Shown: positions 6,608-16,687, numbered from the stretch's first letter. The stretch is 60,909 nt of DNA from a bacterium (GCA_037128595.1 JBAXWB010000029.1:1-60909); one strand, 5' to 3'. The notes: generated by a model from the sequence alone, not told the origin. Program-made: numbers and translations.

Positions 6608-7939
6608 TCAGCTCTCCCGGATCACCTTGCCGATGGCCTGGACCAGATACCGCAAAGACGGTTCGGGAATAATGAGCGGGGGCATGACATAGATCACGGG
6701 GCCCAGCGGCCGCAGCAGGATCCCATTGGCGCGCAGGCGATCCCGGATCTGGATGGCACGCCGGGTCCCGGAGCCCTCCTGATCATCCTCAAGTTCCACG
6801 ACGCCAATCAGCCCCAGAGACCGGATATTCCGCACCCCGGGGAGGGCGGCCAACGGGGCCAATTCTTCGGCCAGTATCCGGCCCATCGTCTCGGCCTGCG
6901 CCACAATCCCCTCGGTTTCGTACACCCGCAAGGTGGCCACTGCGGCCGCCGCCGCAATCGGGTTCCCCGCAAAGGTGTGCCCATGATAAAACGTATGGTC
7001 TTCGGGCTGGTCGCGGAAGGTTTCATAAATCGCAGCCCGCACCACGGCGGCACTGATCGGAAGATAGCCGGCCGAAAGACTTTTTCCCATGCAGACAATA
7101 TCAGGCAGAATCCCGGCATGCTCAAATGCGAAGAGTTTACCAGTCCGGCCCATGCCGACCGCAATTTCATCCACAATCAACAAAACCCCCTCACGCTGGC
7201 AGGTTTCAGCCAGCGCCTTCAGATAGGCCGCCGTATGGATCCGCATCCCGCCCGAGCCCTGGCACATCGGCTCAATAATCACCGCCGCCACTTCATGGGC
7301 ATGCTCCCTGATCAGCGTCCGCATTGTATCAATACACTCCTGGACACAGTCCTGCTCCGGGGCATGAAAGGCACAGGTGCCGCAACAGGGCGAAGGGGCC
7401 TGGAAAACGGGGAACAGGGCGCTTTTGAACGGCTTGTGAAACGCCTCCAAATACCCGACCGACACGGCTCCCAGCGTATCGCCATGATAGGCGAAATCCA
7501 GTGAAATGAATTTCGTCTTGTGGGTCTGGCCCATGTTGTACCAATACTGCAGGGCGATCTTGAGCGCGGCCTCCACGGCACAGGAGCCATCACTGGCAAA
7601 CATCACCCGCCGGTCATCGGGGAACAGCCCCACGATCCGGGCGGCCAGTTCGATGGCGCGGGGGTGGGACAGATTTCCCAGAATGCTGTGCTGGAGTTCA
7701 CGGGTCTGGGTAATGATGGCGTCGATGACGGCCGGATGCCCATGCCCCAGATTGCAGGCCCACCAGGAGGAAATGGCGTCCAGATATTTCCGGCCCTCCG
7801 CATCATAGAGGTAGATTCCCTCCCCGCGGGTAATGATCGGGAGGGGTCCGGCTTTCAGTGCCGAAAACCGGGTGTAGGGATGCCAGATACTCTGGCGGTC
7901 CATGTCCTGATAATGCCGGATATCCTGATCATGTTTCAT
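6608..7939 (-). CDS. bioA: Adenosylmethionine-8-amino-7-oxononanoate aminotransferase
   Basis: This PLP enzyme transfers an amino group from S-adenosylmethionine to KAPA, giving DAPA in biotin synthesis. The 443-residue form starts at ATG 7937-7939, with GAGGAG upstream; the longer open frame runs back into the gene before it. Recognisable parts are the N-terminal WHPYTRF motif, SSWWACNLGHGHP, the cofactor Asp in VDEIAVGMGRTG, and the Schiff-base Lys in CMGKSLSAGYLP. It is the last gene of the nfnA-nfnB-DUF502-ogt-like-bioA operon and overlaps the preceding gene by 11 nt. No other bio genes are in the window. Confidence 0.93.
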   Translation of the reverse strand: MKHDQDIRHYQDMDRQSIWHPYTRFSALKAGPLPIITRGEGIYLYDAEGRKYLDAISSWWACNLGHGHPAVIDAIITQTRELQHSILGNLSHPRAIELAARIVGLFPDDRRVMFASDGSCAVEAALKIALQYWYNMGQTHKTKFISLDFAYHGDTLGAVSVGYLEAFHKPFKSALFPVFQAPSPCCGTCAFHAPEQDCVQECIDTMRTLIREHAHEVAAVIIEPMCQGSGGMRIHTAAYLKALAETCQREGVLLIVDEIAVGMGRTGKLFAFEHAGILPDIVCMGKSLSAGYLPISAAVVRAAIYETFRDQPEDHTFYHGHTFAGNPIAAAAAVATLRVYETEGIVAQAETMGRILAEELAPLAALPGVRNIRSLGLIGVVELEDDQEGSGTRRAIQIRDRLRANGILLRPLGPVIYVMPPLIIPEPSLRYLVQAIGKVIRES

Positions 7940-8267
7940 GGTGGCTCCTCGTAAAGGAAAATACCCGGTCGGGTTCGACCAGTTTCCCGTCTTTAAATTG
8001 AACCCCTTCACGGGCCAGCCGCCGGCGCTTCCGCTCAATGGCGGCCCCTTCCCGCTCCCCCTGAAACCCGCCCAGGGTAAGGTTGGCGGCAATCACCCGG
8101 TGACAAGGCACCTGCGGGGCAAACGGGTTGATCTTCAAGGCCTGCCCCACGGCACGCGGCGAGCCACAGCCCAGAAAATCAGCCACCCCTTTATAAGTGG
8201 CCACTTCCCCTTTGGGAATCAGGCTGATCGCCTCATACACCCGCTGCTGGAATGGCGTCACCGGCAT
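7929..8267 (-). CDS. Methylated-DNA-[protein]-cysteine S-methyltransferase, short form
   Basis: The 112-residue protein is just the C-terminal alkyltransferase domain: FQQRVYEAISLIPKGEVATY, the Arg-finger region SPRAVGQAL, and the active site PCHRV with the methyl-accepting Cys. It should remove alkyl groups from guanine O6 in a suicide reaction. The Cys is present, so it is not an alkyltransferase-like protein (those carry PWHRV). The N-terminal domain of Ada/Ogt is absent. Its stop overlaps the bioA start by 11 nt, suggesting translational coupling, although the two functions are unrelated. Confidence 0.88.
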   Translation of the reverse strand: MPVTPFQQRVYEAISLIPKGEVATYKGVADFLGCGSPRAVGQALKINPFAPQVPCHRVIAANLTLGGFQGEREGAAIERKRRRLAREGVQFKDGKLVEPDRVFSFTRSHHET

Positions 8268-8279
8268 GAGCTTGGCCCT

Positions 8280-8921
8280 TTACAGATTCACATCGACCGG
8301 GCGCGTTTCGAGTTTATCGGGGGCAATCACGCCGCCCGAGATCAGCATCTTGAAGGCATCCTCCACGCTAAGATCCGTCATCCGCACCTCACGGGCCGGC
8401 ACCAGATGTAAAAACCCCGAAGTGGGAAGCGGCGACATGGGAATAAAAATACGGCACCAGGTCTCCCTCGTTTCATCCGCGGTCATCCCCGTCAGAAACC
8501 CGATCACCTTGATGCCGGGGCGGGGATACTCAATAACCACCACCGATTTGAAGGTTTTCCGGTTTGGCACGGACACCGCATCCACCACCTGCTTGGCGGC
8601 CGAATAAATGGCCTTGATGACGGGGATTTTGAGGATAAAGGACTCGCCCCAGCTCAGGAACCGCTGGCCCACTACCCGCCCCGCCACAATGCCCACGACG
8701 AGCACCAGAATCACGAAGGCCAGGATGGAGATCACTAACTCAACCCAGTAGGGCACCTCCATGGGCAACCGGCTGACAATCGGTTGGAGCACAGAGGCCA
8801 TGGCATTGAAAATAGCGACCACCACCACGTAGGTGACCCACAGGGGCACCAGGACAAATAAACCGGAAATCAATTGGTTCCGGAGATAGCGCTGAATGCT
8901 CTGTTTTTCGGGAAATATCAT
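8280..8921 (-). CDS. DUF502 family membrane protein
   Basis: The protein (213 aa) has the DUF502 layout. A first hydrophobic helix follows a basic N-terminus (YLRNQLISGLFVLVPLWVTYVVV), a second spans about residues 60-88 (LVISILAFVILVLVVGIVAG), and the soluble remainder carries the family motifs IPVIKAIYSAAKQ and GFLTG. Function is unknown; the family is widespread in Gram-negatives and placed in the inner membrane. It sits 3 nt after nfnB and 12 nt before the alkyltransferase gene, clearly inside one operon. Confidence 0.88.
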   Translation of the reverse strand: MIFPEKQSIQRYLRNQLISGLFVLVPLWVTYVVVVAIFNAMASVLQPIVSRLPMEVPYWVELVISILAFVILVLVVGIVAGRVVGQRFLSWGESFILKIPVIKAIYSAAKQVVDAVSVPNRKTFKSVVVIEYPRPGIKVIGFLTGMTADETRETWCRIFIPMSPLPTSGFLHLVPAREVRMTDLSVEDAFKMLISGGVIAPDKLETRPVDVNL

Positions 8922-8924
8922 GAA

Positions 8925-10415
8925 TTACGATCCTAACAATTGGTTGATGGACGCGGCGGCACGGCGACCTTCGCCCATCGCCAGAATGACGGTGGCGGCC
9001 CCCAGCACAATGTCGCCACCCGCGAAAACGCGATCCAGCGAAGTCTTGCCATTATCATCCACAATGATATTGCCCCACTTGGTGGTTTTCAGTCCCTCGG
9101 TGGTCCGCGGGATCAACGGATTGGAGTCATTGCCGATGGCCACAATCACCGTACCGATCTCACGGATGAACTCGCTCCCCTTGAGCTCCACCGGGCGGCG
9201 GCGACCGGACGCATCCGGTTCCCCCAGTTCATAACGCAGACACTCCATGCCGGTGACACAGCCATTCTCGTCACCAATCAGGCGCTTGGCGTTTTCGAGA
9301 AGATGGAAGATGACCCCCTCCTCCTTGGCGTGGGCAATCTCCTCAATCCGGGCGGGCATTTCGACCTCGGTCCGGCGATAAATCACATGCACTTCCTCAG
9401 CCCCCAGACGCACCGCTGTCCGTGCCGCATCCATAGCGACGTTCCCGCCGCCCAGCACCGCGACCTTGCCGGTGCGATAGATGGGGGTGTCGGCCCGGTC
9501 GAAATCATAGGCCTTCATCAGGTTCGCCCGGGTCAGGTACTCATTGGCGGAAAACACGCCTACCAGGTTTTCTCCCTCCATATTCATGAATTTCGGCAAC
9601 CCTGCCCCCGTCCCGATGAACACCGCGTCAAATCCATCCTCATCCAGCAGGGCCTTCAGCTTGCGCGTACGCCCGATCACAAAGTTCGTATGCAACTCCA
9701 CGCCCATGCCCGTCAAGGCATCAAACTCCGCCTGCACAATCCGCTTGGGCAGCCGGAACTCAGGGATACCATAGACCAACACGCCGCCGGGCTTATGAAA
9801 CGCCTCAAACATCACCACCTGATGTCCTTCACGCCGCACATCGGCGGCGACCGTGATACTGGCCGGCCCGGTTCCGATCACGGCCACTTTTTTGCCGGTT
9901 TCCGGTTTGATGACCGGAGGCTTGGTGCGGCCGGTCTCACGCTCGAGATCCGCCACAAAGCGTTCAACGCGTCCGATCGAAACCGCCTTATCCACACTCT
10001 TCAAGGCCTTGCCCACCGTGCAATTTTCCTGACACTGGACCTCCTGGGGACAAACCCGGCCGCAGACGGCAGGCAACAGACTGCTCTGCTTGATGATCGC
10101 GCACGCCCCCTCAAAATCGCCCGTCGCCGCCGATTTCAGGAATCCGGGAATATCAATCCGGACCGGGCAGCCCTGAATACAGGGCGCGTTTTTGCACTGC
10201 AGGCAGCGCATCGATTCCAGCCGGGCCTGCTCAGGGGTGTAGCCATTCGCCACTTCCTGGACATTCCGCCGGCGCACGGCGGGATCCTGCGTCGGCATCT
10301 CCTGAACAGGAATGCCCAACCGGTCACGGGGCGTCAGGGGCGCGGCCCGCTGGGTGATGGCAGCCAAGGTGGCGGTAGCGGCTTCAGCCAACGCTTCGGG
10401 GGGGATATGACTCAT
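8925..10415 (-). CDS. nfnB: NfnB/GltA-like NADPH oxidoreductase subunit
   Basis: The 496-residue flavoprotein starts at ATG 10413-10415, where ATGA overlaps the stop of nfnA. The N-terminal third holds two 4Fe-4S cysteine sets (CLQCKNAPCIQGCP and CGRVCPQEVQCQENC). Then come an FAD-binding GTGPAS site and an NAD(P)-binding GGGNVAMDAARTA site, ending with FAGGDIVLGAATVILAMGEGRRAA. Together with the 2Fe-2S partner this is the NfnAB arrangement, which couples NADH, NADPH and ferredoxin by electron bifurcation in anaerobes. The older names, glutamate synthase small-subunit-like or sulfide dehydrogenase alpha, describe the same family, and no glutamate synthase large subunit is present here. Confidence 0.85.
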   Translation of the reverse strand: MSHIPPEALAEAATATLAAITQRAAPLTPRDRLGIPVQEMPTQDPAVRRRNVQEVANGYTPEQARLESMRCLQCKNAPCIQGCPVRIDIPGFLKSAATGDFEGACAIIKQSSLLPAVCGRVCPQEVQCQENCTVGKALKSVDKAVSIGRVERFVADLERETGRTKPPVIKPETGKKVAVIGTGPASITVAADVRREGHQVVMFEAFHKPGGVLVYGIPEFRLPKRIVQAEFDALTGMGVELHTNFVIGRTRKLKALLDEDGFDAVFIGTGAGLPKFMNMEGENLVGVFSANEYLTRANLMKAYDFDRADTPIYRTGKVAVLGGGNVAMDAARTAVRLGAEEVHVIYRRTEVEMPARIEEIAHAKEEGVIFHLLENAKRLIGDENGCVTGMECLRYELGEPDASGRRRPVELKGSEFIREIGTVIVAIGNDSNPLIPRTTEGLKTTKWGNIIVDDNGKTSLDRVFAGGDIVLGAATVILAMGEGRRAAASINQLLGS

Positions 10416-11272
10416 GACGGGCTCTGCTCCTTCTGATGGATTTCCGAATCCAGATGACATTTATGATGGGCGTGCTCTTCGGTCTTCCGATACGCTTTCA
10501 GGCGCTGCATCAGGTTATTAAAATCCACCTTGTGTCCGTCGAACTCAGGACCATCCACGCACCCGAATTTCATTTGCCCCCCCACCGACACCCGGCAACC
10601 ACCGCACATTCCCGTCCCGTCGATCATGATGGTATTGAGTGACACCACCGTCGGAACGGCATAGGGCCGGGTCGTTTCAGCACAGAACTTCATCATGATG
10701 GGCGGCCCGATCGCCACCGCCAGATCGGGTTTCGGCACCCGTTCACACAACTCTTTAAGCGGTTCAGTCACCAGGCATTTACGGCCATAGGACCCATCAT
10801 CCGTACAGACAATAAATTCATCCGCCAGTGCGCGCATCTCCTCTTCCATGATAATGAGGTTCCGGGAGCGCGCCCCGACAATGAGGATGATGCGATTGCC
10901 CGCCGCCTTCATCCCCTTGACGATCGGATGAAGGGGGGCGACCCCAATCCCGCCACCCACACACACCACCGTCCCGAATTTCTCAATATGCGTAGGCTGG
11001 CCCAACGGACCCAGCACGCTCCGTACGCGATCCCCGACCTGCTTGTCCGCCAGATTATGGGTCGTCTTGCCCACCGCCTGAAAAATAATGGTGATCGACC
11101 CTTCCACCGGATCGGCGTCGGCAATGGTCAAAGGAATGCGTTCCCCGAATTCGTTGTCCAACTGGAGGATGACAAATTGGCCAGGCAGCCGTTCGCGCGC
11201 AATGTGCGGCGCCGCAAGTCGCATCAGGTACACATCATCGGATAATTGTTTCTTTACTAATATTCTATTCAC
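10412..11272 (-). CDS. nfnA: NfnA-like FAD/NAD-binding 2Fe-2S subunit
   Basis: The 286-residue protein begins with GTG (11270-11272) after AGGAA. It has a ferredoxin-reductase-type FAD barrel (LPGQFVILQLD), an NAD domain with VGGGIGVAPLHPI, and a C-terminal 2Fe-2S motif GMCGGCRVSV...FGCVDGPEF like that of dihydroorotate dehydrogenase PyrK and sulfide dehydrogenase beta. The C-terminal tail (AHHKCHLDSEIHQKEQ) is extra. It overlaps nfnB by 4 nt and leads the five-gene operon. Paired with nfnB it should form the bifurcating NADH-dependent ferredoxin:NADP oxidoreductase. PyrK is unlikely because the partner is not PyrD. Confidence 0.85.
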   Translation of the reverse strand: MNRILVKKQLSDDVYLMRLAAPHIARERLPGQFVILQLDNEFGERIPLTIADADPVEGSITIIFQAVGKTTHNLADKQVGDRVRSVLGPLGQPTHIEKFGTVVCVGGGIGVAPLHPIVKGMKAAGNRIILIVGARSRNLIIMEEEMRALADEFIVCTDDGSYGRKCLVTEPLKELCERVPKPDLAVAIGPPIMMKFCAETTRPYAVPTVVSLNTIMIDGTGMCGGCRVSVGGQMKFGCVDGPEFDGHKVDFNNLMQRLKAYRKTEEHAHHKCHLDSEIHQKEQSPS

Positions 11273-11363
11273 ATTGCTTCCTTCCGTTGCGCGCTAAATG
11301 GCCTTCAAATATGCCATTCAGCACCCTGACTACACAAGAACAATACCATTTCTATCAATTCCG

Positions 11364-11400
11364 TTGACCATCCATAAGAATCCTCTGTATAAATCCGACC
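11364..11400 (+). promoter_or_regulatory. Sigma-70-like promoter placing transcription start at the polyprenyl synthase ATG
   Basis: TTGACC (11364-11369) and TATAAA (11388-11393) are separated by 18 nt. The -10 box ends 7 nt before the ATG at 11401, so transcription should begin at or next to the start codon. There is no Shine-Dalgarno sequence between them, so the mRNA is probably leaderless. Confidence 0.45.
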
Positions 11401-12279
11401 ATGAATGCCGCTGTTAGCACTGAAAAAACTCATGAGCCCGCACCTGCCTGTCTGAACGACGTGAGGGACAAGATGTTTGACAGTCTTCGTACAACCTCGC
11501 TGGCCCCTCTGATCAATGAGATTTCACGGGTGATCGGGGGGGGCAAGATGCTGCGGGCAAAGCTAACCCTGACCATCGGGGCGGCCAGCGGTGCCAATCG
11601 GGATGATCTGATCCGGGCCGCCGCCGCGGTGGAAATGGTCCATGCCGCCAGCCTGTTGCATGATGATGTGGTGGACGGCGGAATGCTGAGGCGTGGCGCC
11701 CCCACGTTCTGGCAGGAAAAAAGCGTCTCCGGCGCCATCCTGCTTGGTGACCTGATGGTCTGCAAGGCCGTGCAAATGTTGGAAGAGATTGAAAACCGCC
11801 GTTTAGGCGGGTTGTTGGTGCGCATGTCGGCGGAAATGTGTGATGCCGAGGTTGAACAGGAGCTGGTCACGCGCGGTGCCCCGGGTGACTGGGGAAAAAG
11901 CGTGTCGATGATCCGGCGAAAAACCGGTTCCCTGTTTGCGTTTGCGGCGGCCGCCGCCGATGGGCGCAATGGCCCCCGGGCGGACGCGTTAATGGAAGCC
12001 GGCTACCAGATGGGCACCGCGTTTCAAATGGCCGATGACCTGATGGATGCCTCCGGCAAGGGTGAACTCGACGGCAAGGATCTGGGGCAGGATGCCGCCC
12101 GCGGCAAACTCACCTCCGTCTCTGCCAGTAACACGGATCAGGCCCGGGCTCGCCACAGTATCACCGATCTATGCCAGACCTCGTCCGGCCTGCTGGCCCC
12201 CTGGCCCCCTGTGCAGGCCGCTTGGCTCGCGTATTTGAAAAGCGACATGGGCCCGGTCATCGCTAAATTTTTGTCCTGA
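11401..12279 (+). CDS. Polyprenyl (octaprenyl-type) diphosphate synthase
   Basis: The 292-residue protein is a trans-polyprenyl synthase that lengthens allylic diphosphates with isopentenyl diphosphate, supplying quinone side chains. It contains GGGKMLRAKL (IPP site), the first Asp-rich motif LLHDDVVDGG, and the second FQMADDLMD. The chain-length position before the first motif is small (HAAS), fitting a long product. It is somewhat short for IspB, mainly at the C-terminus. It has its own promoter, probably leaderless, and is divergent from the nfn operon. Confidence 0.85.
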   Translation: MNAAVSTEKTHEPAPACLNDVRDKMFDSLRTTSLAPLINEISRVIGGGKMLRAKLTLTIGAASGANRDDLIRAAAAVEMVHAASLLHDDVVDGGMLRRGAPTFWQEKSVSGAILLGDLMVCKAVQMLEEIENRRLGGLLVRMSAEMCDAEVEQELVTRGAPGDWGKSVSMIRRKTGSLFAFAAAAADGRNGPRADALMEAGYQMGTAFQMADDLMDASGKGELDGKDLGQDAARGKLTSVSASNTDQARARHSITDLCQTSSGLLAPWPPVQAAWLAYLKSDMGPVIAKFLS

Positions 12280-12296
12280 TACCCCGTGACCTCTGA

Positions 12297-13430
<1,134 letters not shown>

Positions 13431-13434
13431 CCGT

Positions 13435-14451
13435 ATGACCACCAAAAAAAAGAACTCCTCCCCCCGCTCTCTCAAGGCGTCCCAGTCCATCCTACGCGGA
13501 CGGGCGGTCATCCAGATGGAAATTGAAGGCCTGCAAAAGGTCCAGCGTGACCTGGACTCCCGGTTCACCAAAGCCGTCCAGATGATTATCCAGGCCACCC
13601 AGGCCGGCGGCAAGGTAGTGGTCACCGGGGTGGGGAAAAATCTCCATATCGGCGAAAAGATTTCCGCCACCCTGGCCAGCACCGGCACCACGAGCGTCTT
13701 CCTCAACCCCATCCAGGCGATGCATGGGGATCTGGGCATTCTGGCGCCGGCGGATATCCTGCTCGCCCTGAGTTACAGCGGGGAGTCGGAGGAGATCCTC
13801 AACCTGCTGCCGCTGGTCCGCCGGTTCGGCATCAAAGTGGTCTCCCTGACCGGCAAACCCAACAGCGCGATGGGGAAATTGAGCGATGAGGTGATCTCCG
13901 TGGCCGTGGAACGGGAAGCCTGCCCTTTCAATATGGCACCCACGACCAGCACCACCGCGACCCTAGCGGTGGGAGATGCGCTGGCCATGGTGTTGCTGGA
14001 TACCCGCGGGTTCAAAATCGAAGACTACGCACGCCGTCACCCTGCGGGGGCCATTGGACGGACCCTCCTGCTTCGTGTATCGGATATCATGCGCAAGGGC
14101 AATCGCGTGGCCACCGTTTCCTCCACCGCAAAAATCAAGGATGTCATTCTGGCCATGACCAAGGGCCGTAGCGGCTCCGCCGGAGTGCTCGACAAAGCGG
14201 GCCGGGTGCTCGGCATTTTTACCGACGGAGATCTCCGACGGCATCTTCCGCAATACCCGGATATCGTCAATATGCCGGTGGCAACCCTCATGACCCGCAA
14301 TCCCATCATGGTGAAAGCCGATGGGTTGGCTGTGGACGTGCTCCAGCTCTTCGAGAAACATAACATTGATGATCTTCTGGTGGTGGACGGGCACAACAAA
14401 CTGGTGGGCGCCGTCGACATTCAGGATCTGCCTAAACTCAAAATCATGTAG
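13435..14451 (+). CDS. kdsD: Arabinose-5-phosphate isomerase (KdsD/KpsF family)
   Basis: This enzyme interconverts ribulose-5-P and arabinose-5-P, the first step to KDO in LPS. The start at ATG 13435 is 4 nt after leuB; the open frame further upstream is the leuB region read in another phase. The 338-residue protein has a SIS sugar-isomerase domain (VVVTGVGKNLHIGEKISATLASTGT ... SYSGESEEIL) over about residues 35-185 and two CBS domains (DIMRKGNR... and LMTRNPIMV...) over 205-335. The family usually reads VTGxGKSG; here it is VTGVGKNL. It fits the other LPS genes (uppP, lpxI, lpxB) downstream. Confidence 0.88.
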   Translation: MTTKKKNSSPRSLKASQSILRGRAVIQMEIEGLQKVQRDLDSRFTKAVQMIIQATQAGGKVVVTGVGKNLHIGEKISATLASTGTTSVFLNPIQAMHGDLGILAPADILLALSYSGESEEILNLLPLVRRFGIKVVSLTGKPNSAMGKLSDEVISVAVEREACPFNMAPTTSTTATLAVGDALAMVLLDTRGFKIEDYARRHPAGAIGRTLLLRVSDIMRKGNRVATVSSTAKIKDVILAMTKGRSGSAGVLDKAGRVLGIFTDGDLRRHLPQYPDIVNMPVATLMTRNPIMVKADGLAVDVLQLFEKHNIDDLLVVDGHNKLVGAVDIQDLPKLKIM

Positions 14452-14472
14452 TCCCTGAAGGAGTCTCTCACC

Positions 14473-15321
14473 ATGGATCTGCTGCAAGCGGCTGTTCTCG
14501 GAGTGGTTGAAGGTATCACTGAATACCTTCCGGTCAGTTCAACCGGGCATCTGCTCCTGACAATGAAACTCATGCACATTGGCCAGAGCGCCTCGACCAA
14601 GGATGCCTCCGAGGCCTACGCCATTTGCATTCAGGCCGGAGCCATTCTCGCGGTCGCAGGGCTCTATTTCCGCCGGCTTCGCGGAATTGCCGCAGGCCTG
14701 ATCGGAAAGAATCCTGAAGGCTTGCGACTGGGCCTCAATGTGCTCACCGCATTTATTCCCGCCCTGATCGCGGGGCTCACCCTTGAAAAATGGATCAAGC
14801 ATCATCTGTTCGGGGGCGGAGAGATGGGCTTATGGCCAGTGGTCGCCGCCTGGCTCGTCGGCGGCCTCGCCATTCTCGTCATCGAATGGCGACGGCGCCA
14901 CGCCACGGGTCCTGGCCGACCGACCCGCTCCCTGGCAGAACTGACCTGGAAGATGGCATTACTGATCGGGGCCGTACAGATTCTCGCCATGTGGCCCGGC
15001 GTCAGCCGCAGTCTGGCGACCATCCTGGGCGGGCTCTGGGTCGGGCTCTCCCTGATGGCGGCCGTCGAGTTCAGTTTCCTGCTCGGGCTGCTCACCCTGA
15101 GCGCGGCCACGGCCTTGGACACCCTGAAATATGGAGGCGACATTCTGGCCATCTATGGCTGGCAGGCACCGTTGGTCGGACTGACCACCGCCTTGGTGTC
15201 GGCCGCCATCGCCGTCAAGTGGCTGGTCAGCTATCTTCAAAAGCATCCCATGTCGGTCTTCGGATATTACCGGATTGCCCTTGCCCTGATTGTGGCCGGA
15301 TTCCTGATCTGGTCTAAATGA
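14473..15321 (+). CDS. uppP: Undecaprenyl-diphosphatase (UppP/BacA)
   Basis: This integral membrane phosphatase recycles the lipid carrier for peptidoglycan and O-antigen synthesis and confers bacitracin tolerance. The 282-residue protein shows both signature motifs: EGITEYLPVSSTGHL near the N-terminus and PGVSRSLATILGG in the second half. About eight hydrophobic helices are visible. A ribosome site (GAAGGAG) lies upstream. It is 21 nt after the kdsD-like gene, and its stop codon is built into a terminator hairpin, so it closes the leuB-kdsD-uppP unit. Confidence 0.95.
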   Translation: MDLLQAAVLGVVEGITEYLPVSSTGHLLLTMKLMHIGQSASTKDASEAYAICIQAGAILAVAGLYFRRLRGIAAGLIGKNPEGLRLGLNVLTAFIPALIAGLTLEKWIKHHLFGGGEMGLWPVVAAWLVGGLAILVIEWRRRHATGPGRPTRSLAELTWKMALLIGAVQILAMWPGVSRSLATILGGLWVGLSLMAAVEFSFLLGLLTLSAATALDTLKYGGDILAIYGWQAPLVGLTTALVSAAIAVKWLVSYLQKHPMSVFGYYRIALALIVAGFLIWSK

Positions 15322-15352
15322 ACCGGAGCGGTTCAAAAGTTTTTTCCTTTTT
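15319..15352 (+). terminator. Rho-independent terminator after uppP
   Basis: TGAACCG-GAG-CGGTTCA forms a 7-bp hairpin followed by T-rich sequence (AAAAGTTTTTTCC...). The hairpin includes the uppP stop codon. Confidence 0.75.
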
Positions 15353-15403
15353 TTATTGAAATAGCAGAAGAGTTCCGACACTATGCGCACCTGTTTTGAA
15401 GGG

Positions 15404-15480
15404 GGGGACGTAGCTCAATTGGTTAGAGCGCTGCCCTGTCACGGCAGAGGTCGCGGGTTCGAGCCCCGTCGTCCCCGCCA
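15404..15480 (+). tRNA. tRNA-Asp (GUC), CCA encoded
   Basis: Acceptor GGGGACG pairs with CGTCCCC. The D arm is AGCTCAATTGGTTAGAGC, and the anticodon stem CTGCC/GGCAG encloses CTGTCAC (anticodon GTC). The T arm is CGGGTTCGAGCCCCG, the discriminator is G, and the CCA is encoded. Confidence 0.97.
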
Positions 15481-15509
15481 GTTTTGTTGAAACCGGCTTC
15501 AACAAAACT
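15480..15509 (+). terminator. Hairpin directly after tRNA-Asp
   Basis: AGTTTTGTTGAA and TTCAACAAAACT are perfect 12-bp arms around ACCGGC, starting at the last base of the CCA. It probably ends the tRNA transcript and separates it from pilT. Confidence 0.6.
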
Positions 15510-15590
15510 TCTCCCCCCGGTGTCTGCATCCTTGCCCTTGCCCCTTCCTTTTGCTTTGATCTACGTAACTGCCAGATCAGGAGAACACGC

Positions 15591-16685
15591 ATGTTTCAAA
15601 TTGATGACTTTCTAAGACGTGCCGTAGAATTGCATGCATCGGATATTCATCTGAAGGTCGGTCAGACGCCTTTCATGCGGCTTCATAGCGAACTCACCGC
15701 CTCGGACCTCCCCCTCCTGACCCCTGAAGATCTCCAGAAAACCATTCTCCACGTGTTGCCCCCTTATCTGGTCTCCCATTACAATGAACAACATGAGGCG
15801 GACTTTTCCCACACCGTCGAGGGCACCGGCCGTTTCCGCGTCAATGCCTTCATGAGCCAGGGCCAACCGTCACTCGCCTTCCGTCATGTCAAAACCAAAG
15901 TCCCCACGGTCGACGGCCTCAATCTGCCCCAGTCCATTAAAACGATTGCCGGCGCTCAACGCGGGATCATCATTGTCAGCGGCGCCACCGGCAGCGGGAA
16001 ATCGACCACCCTGGCCAGCATGCTCGATCACATGAATGAAACGGAAAATCTCCGGATCATCACCATTGAGGACCCCATTGAATACCTGTTTGAAGACAAG
16101 AAATGCGTGATTTCCCAGCGTGAAGTGGGGCTGGATACGTTGAGCTTCCAGGCGGCACTCAAGCATATTCTGCGTCAGGATCCCGATGTGATCATCATCG
16201 GTGAAATGCGCGACCAGACCACCTTCCGGACCGCCCTTTCCGCCGCCGAAACGGGGCATCTGGTCCTGACCACCCTTCACTCCAGCAACGCCGCGATTGC
16301 GGTCCAGCGGTTGCTTGAGTTTTTCCCCGCCAGCGAGTGGGATCAAATCCGGCTGAATCTCGCCAGCAACCTGCAGGCGGTCATTTGCCAGCGCCTGCTC
16401 AAGGGGGCCCAGGGCGGGGTGATCCCCGCGGTCGAAATCCTGATCAATACGCCCACCGTGCGGAAACTCCTGGAGAAGAACAAACTCGATATTCTTCCCG
16501 CGGCCATCGAAACCGGCAGTGATGACGGGATGCAAACGTTCAACCAATCCATTTATAACCTGATCAAGAGCGGCATGATCACCCAGGAGGAAGGCATGAC
16601 CTATGCCAGCAACCCGCAGGCCCTGCGCATGAACCTGCAGGGGATCTTCCTGGATGAAGGCCGCCGCATTCTCTCCAGCCTCTGA
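15591..16685 (+). CDS. pilT: PilT-family twitching-motility ATPase
   Basis: This hexameric cytoplasmic ATPase powers type IV pilus retraction. The start at ATG 15591 has AGGAG 8 nt upstream. The 364-residue protein has the N-terminal ASDIHLKVG segment, Walker A GATGSGKST at 131-139, the Asp box ITIEDPIE, Walker B IIIGEMRD, His box TGHLVLTTLHSS, and a C-terminal arm AIETGSDDGMQTFNQSI typical of PilT/PilU. No other pilus genes are in the window. It heads a unit with lpxI and lpxB (2-nt gap to lpxI), an odd partnership. PilU-type retraction ATPases are the alternative. Confidence 0.88.
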   Translation: MFQIDDFLRRAVELHASDIHLKVGQTPFMRLHSELTASDLPLLTPEDLQKTILHVLPPYLVSHYNEQHEADFSHTVEGTGRFRVNAFMSQGQPSLAFRHVKTKVPTVDGLNLPQSIKTIAGAQRGIIIVSGATGSGKSTTLASMLDHMNETENLRIITIEDPIEYLFEDKKCVISQREVGLDTLSFQAALKHILRQDPDVIIIGEMRDQTTFRTALSAAETGHLVLTTLHSSNAAIAVQRLLEFFPASEWDQIRLNLASNLQAVICQRLLKGAQGGVIPAVEILINTPTVRKLLEKNKLDILPAAIETGSDDGMQTFNQSIYNLIKSGMITQEEGMTYASNPQALRMNLQGIFLDEGRRILSSL

Positions 16686-16687
16686 CC

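Noticed and set aside
8940-10436. 498-codon plus-strand frame opposite nfnB
   Set aside because: It is an antisense shadow; nfnB shows all its cofactor motifs, and the antisense translation matches no family.
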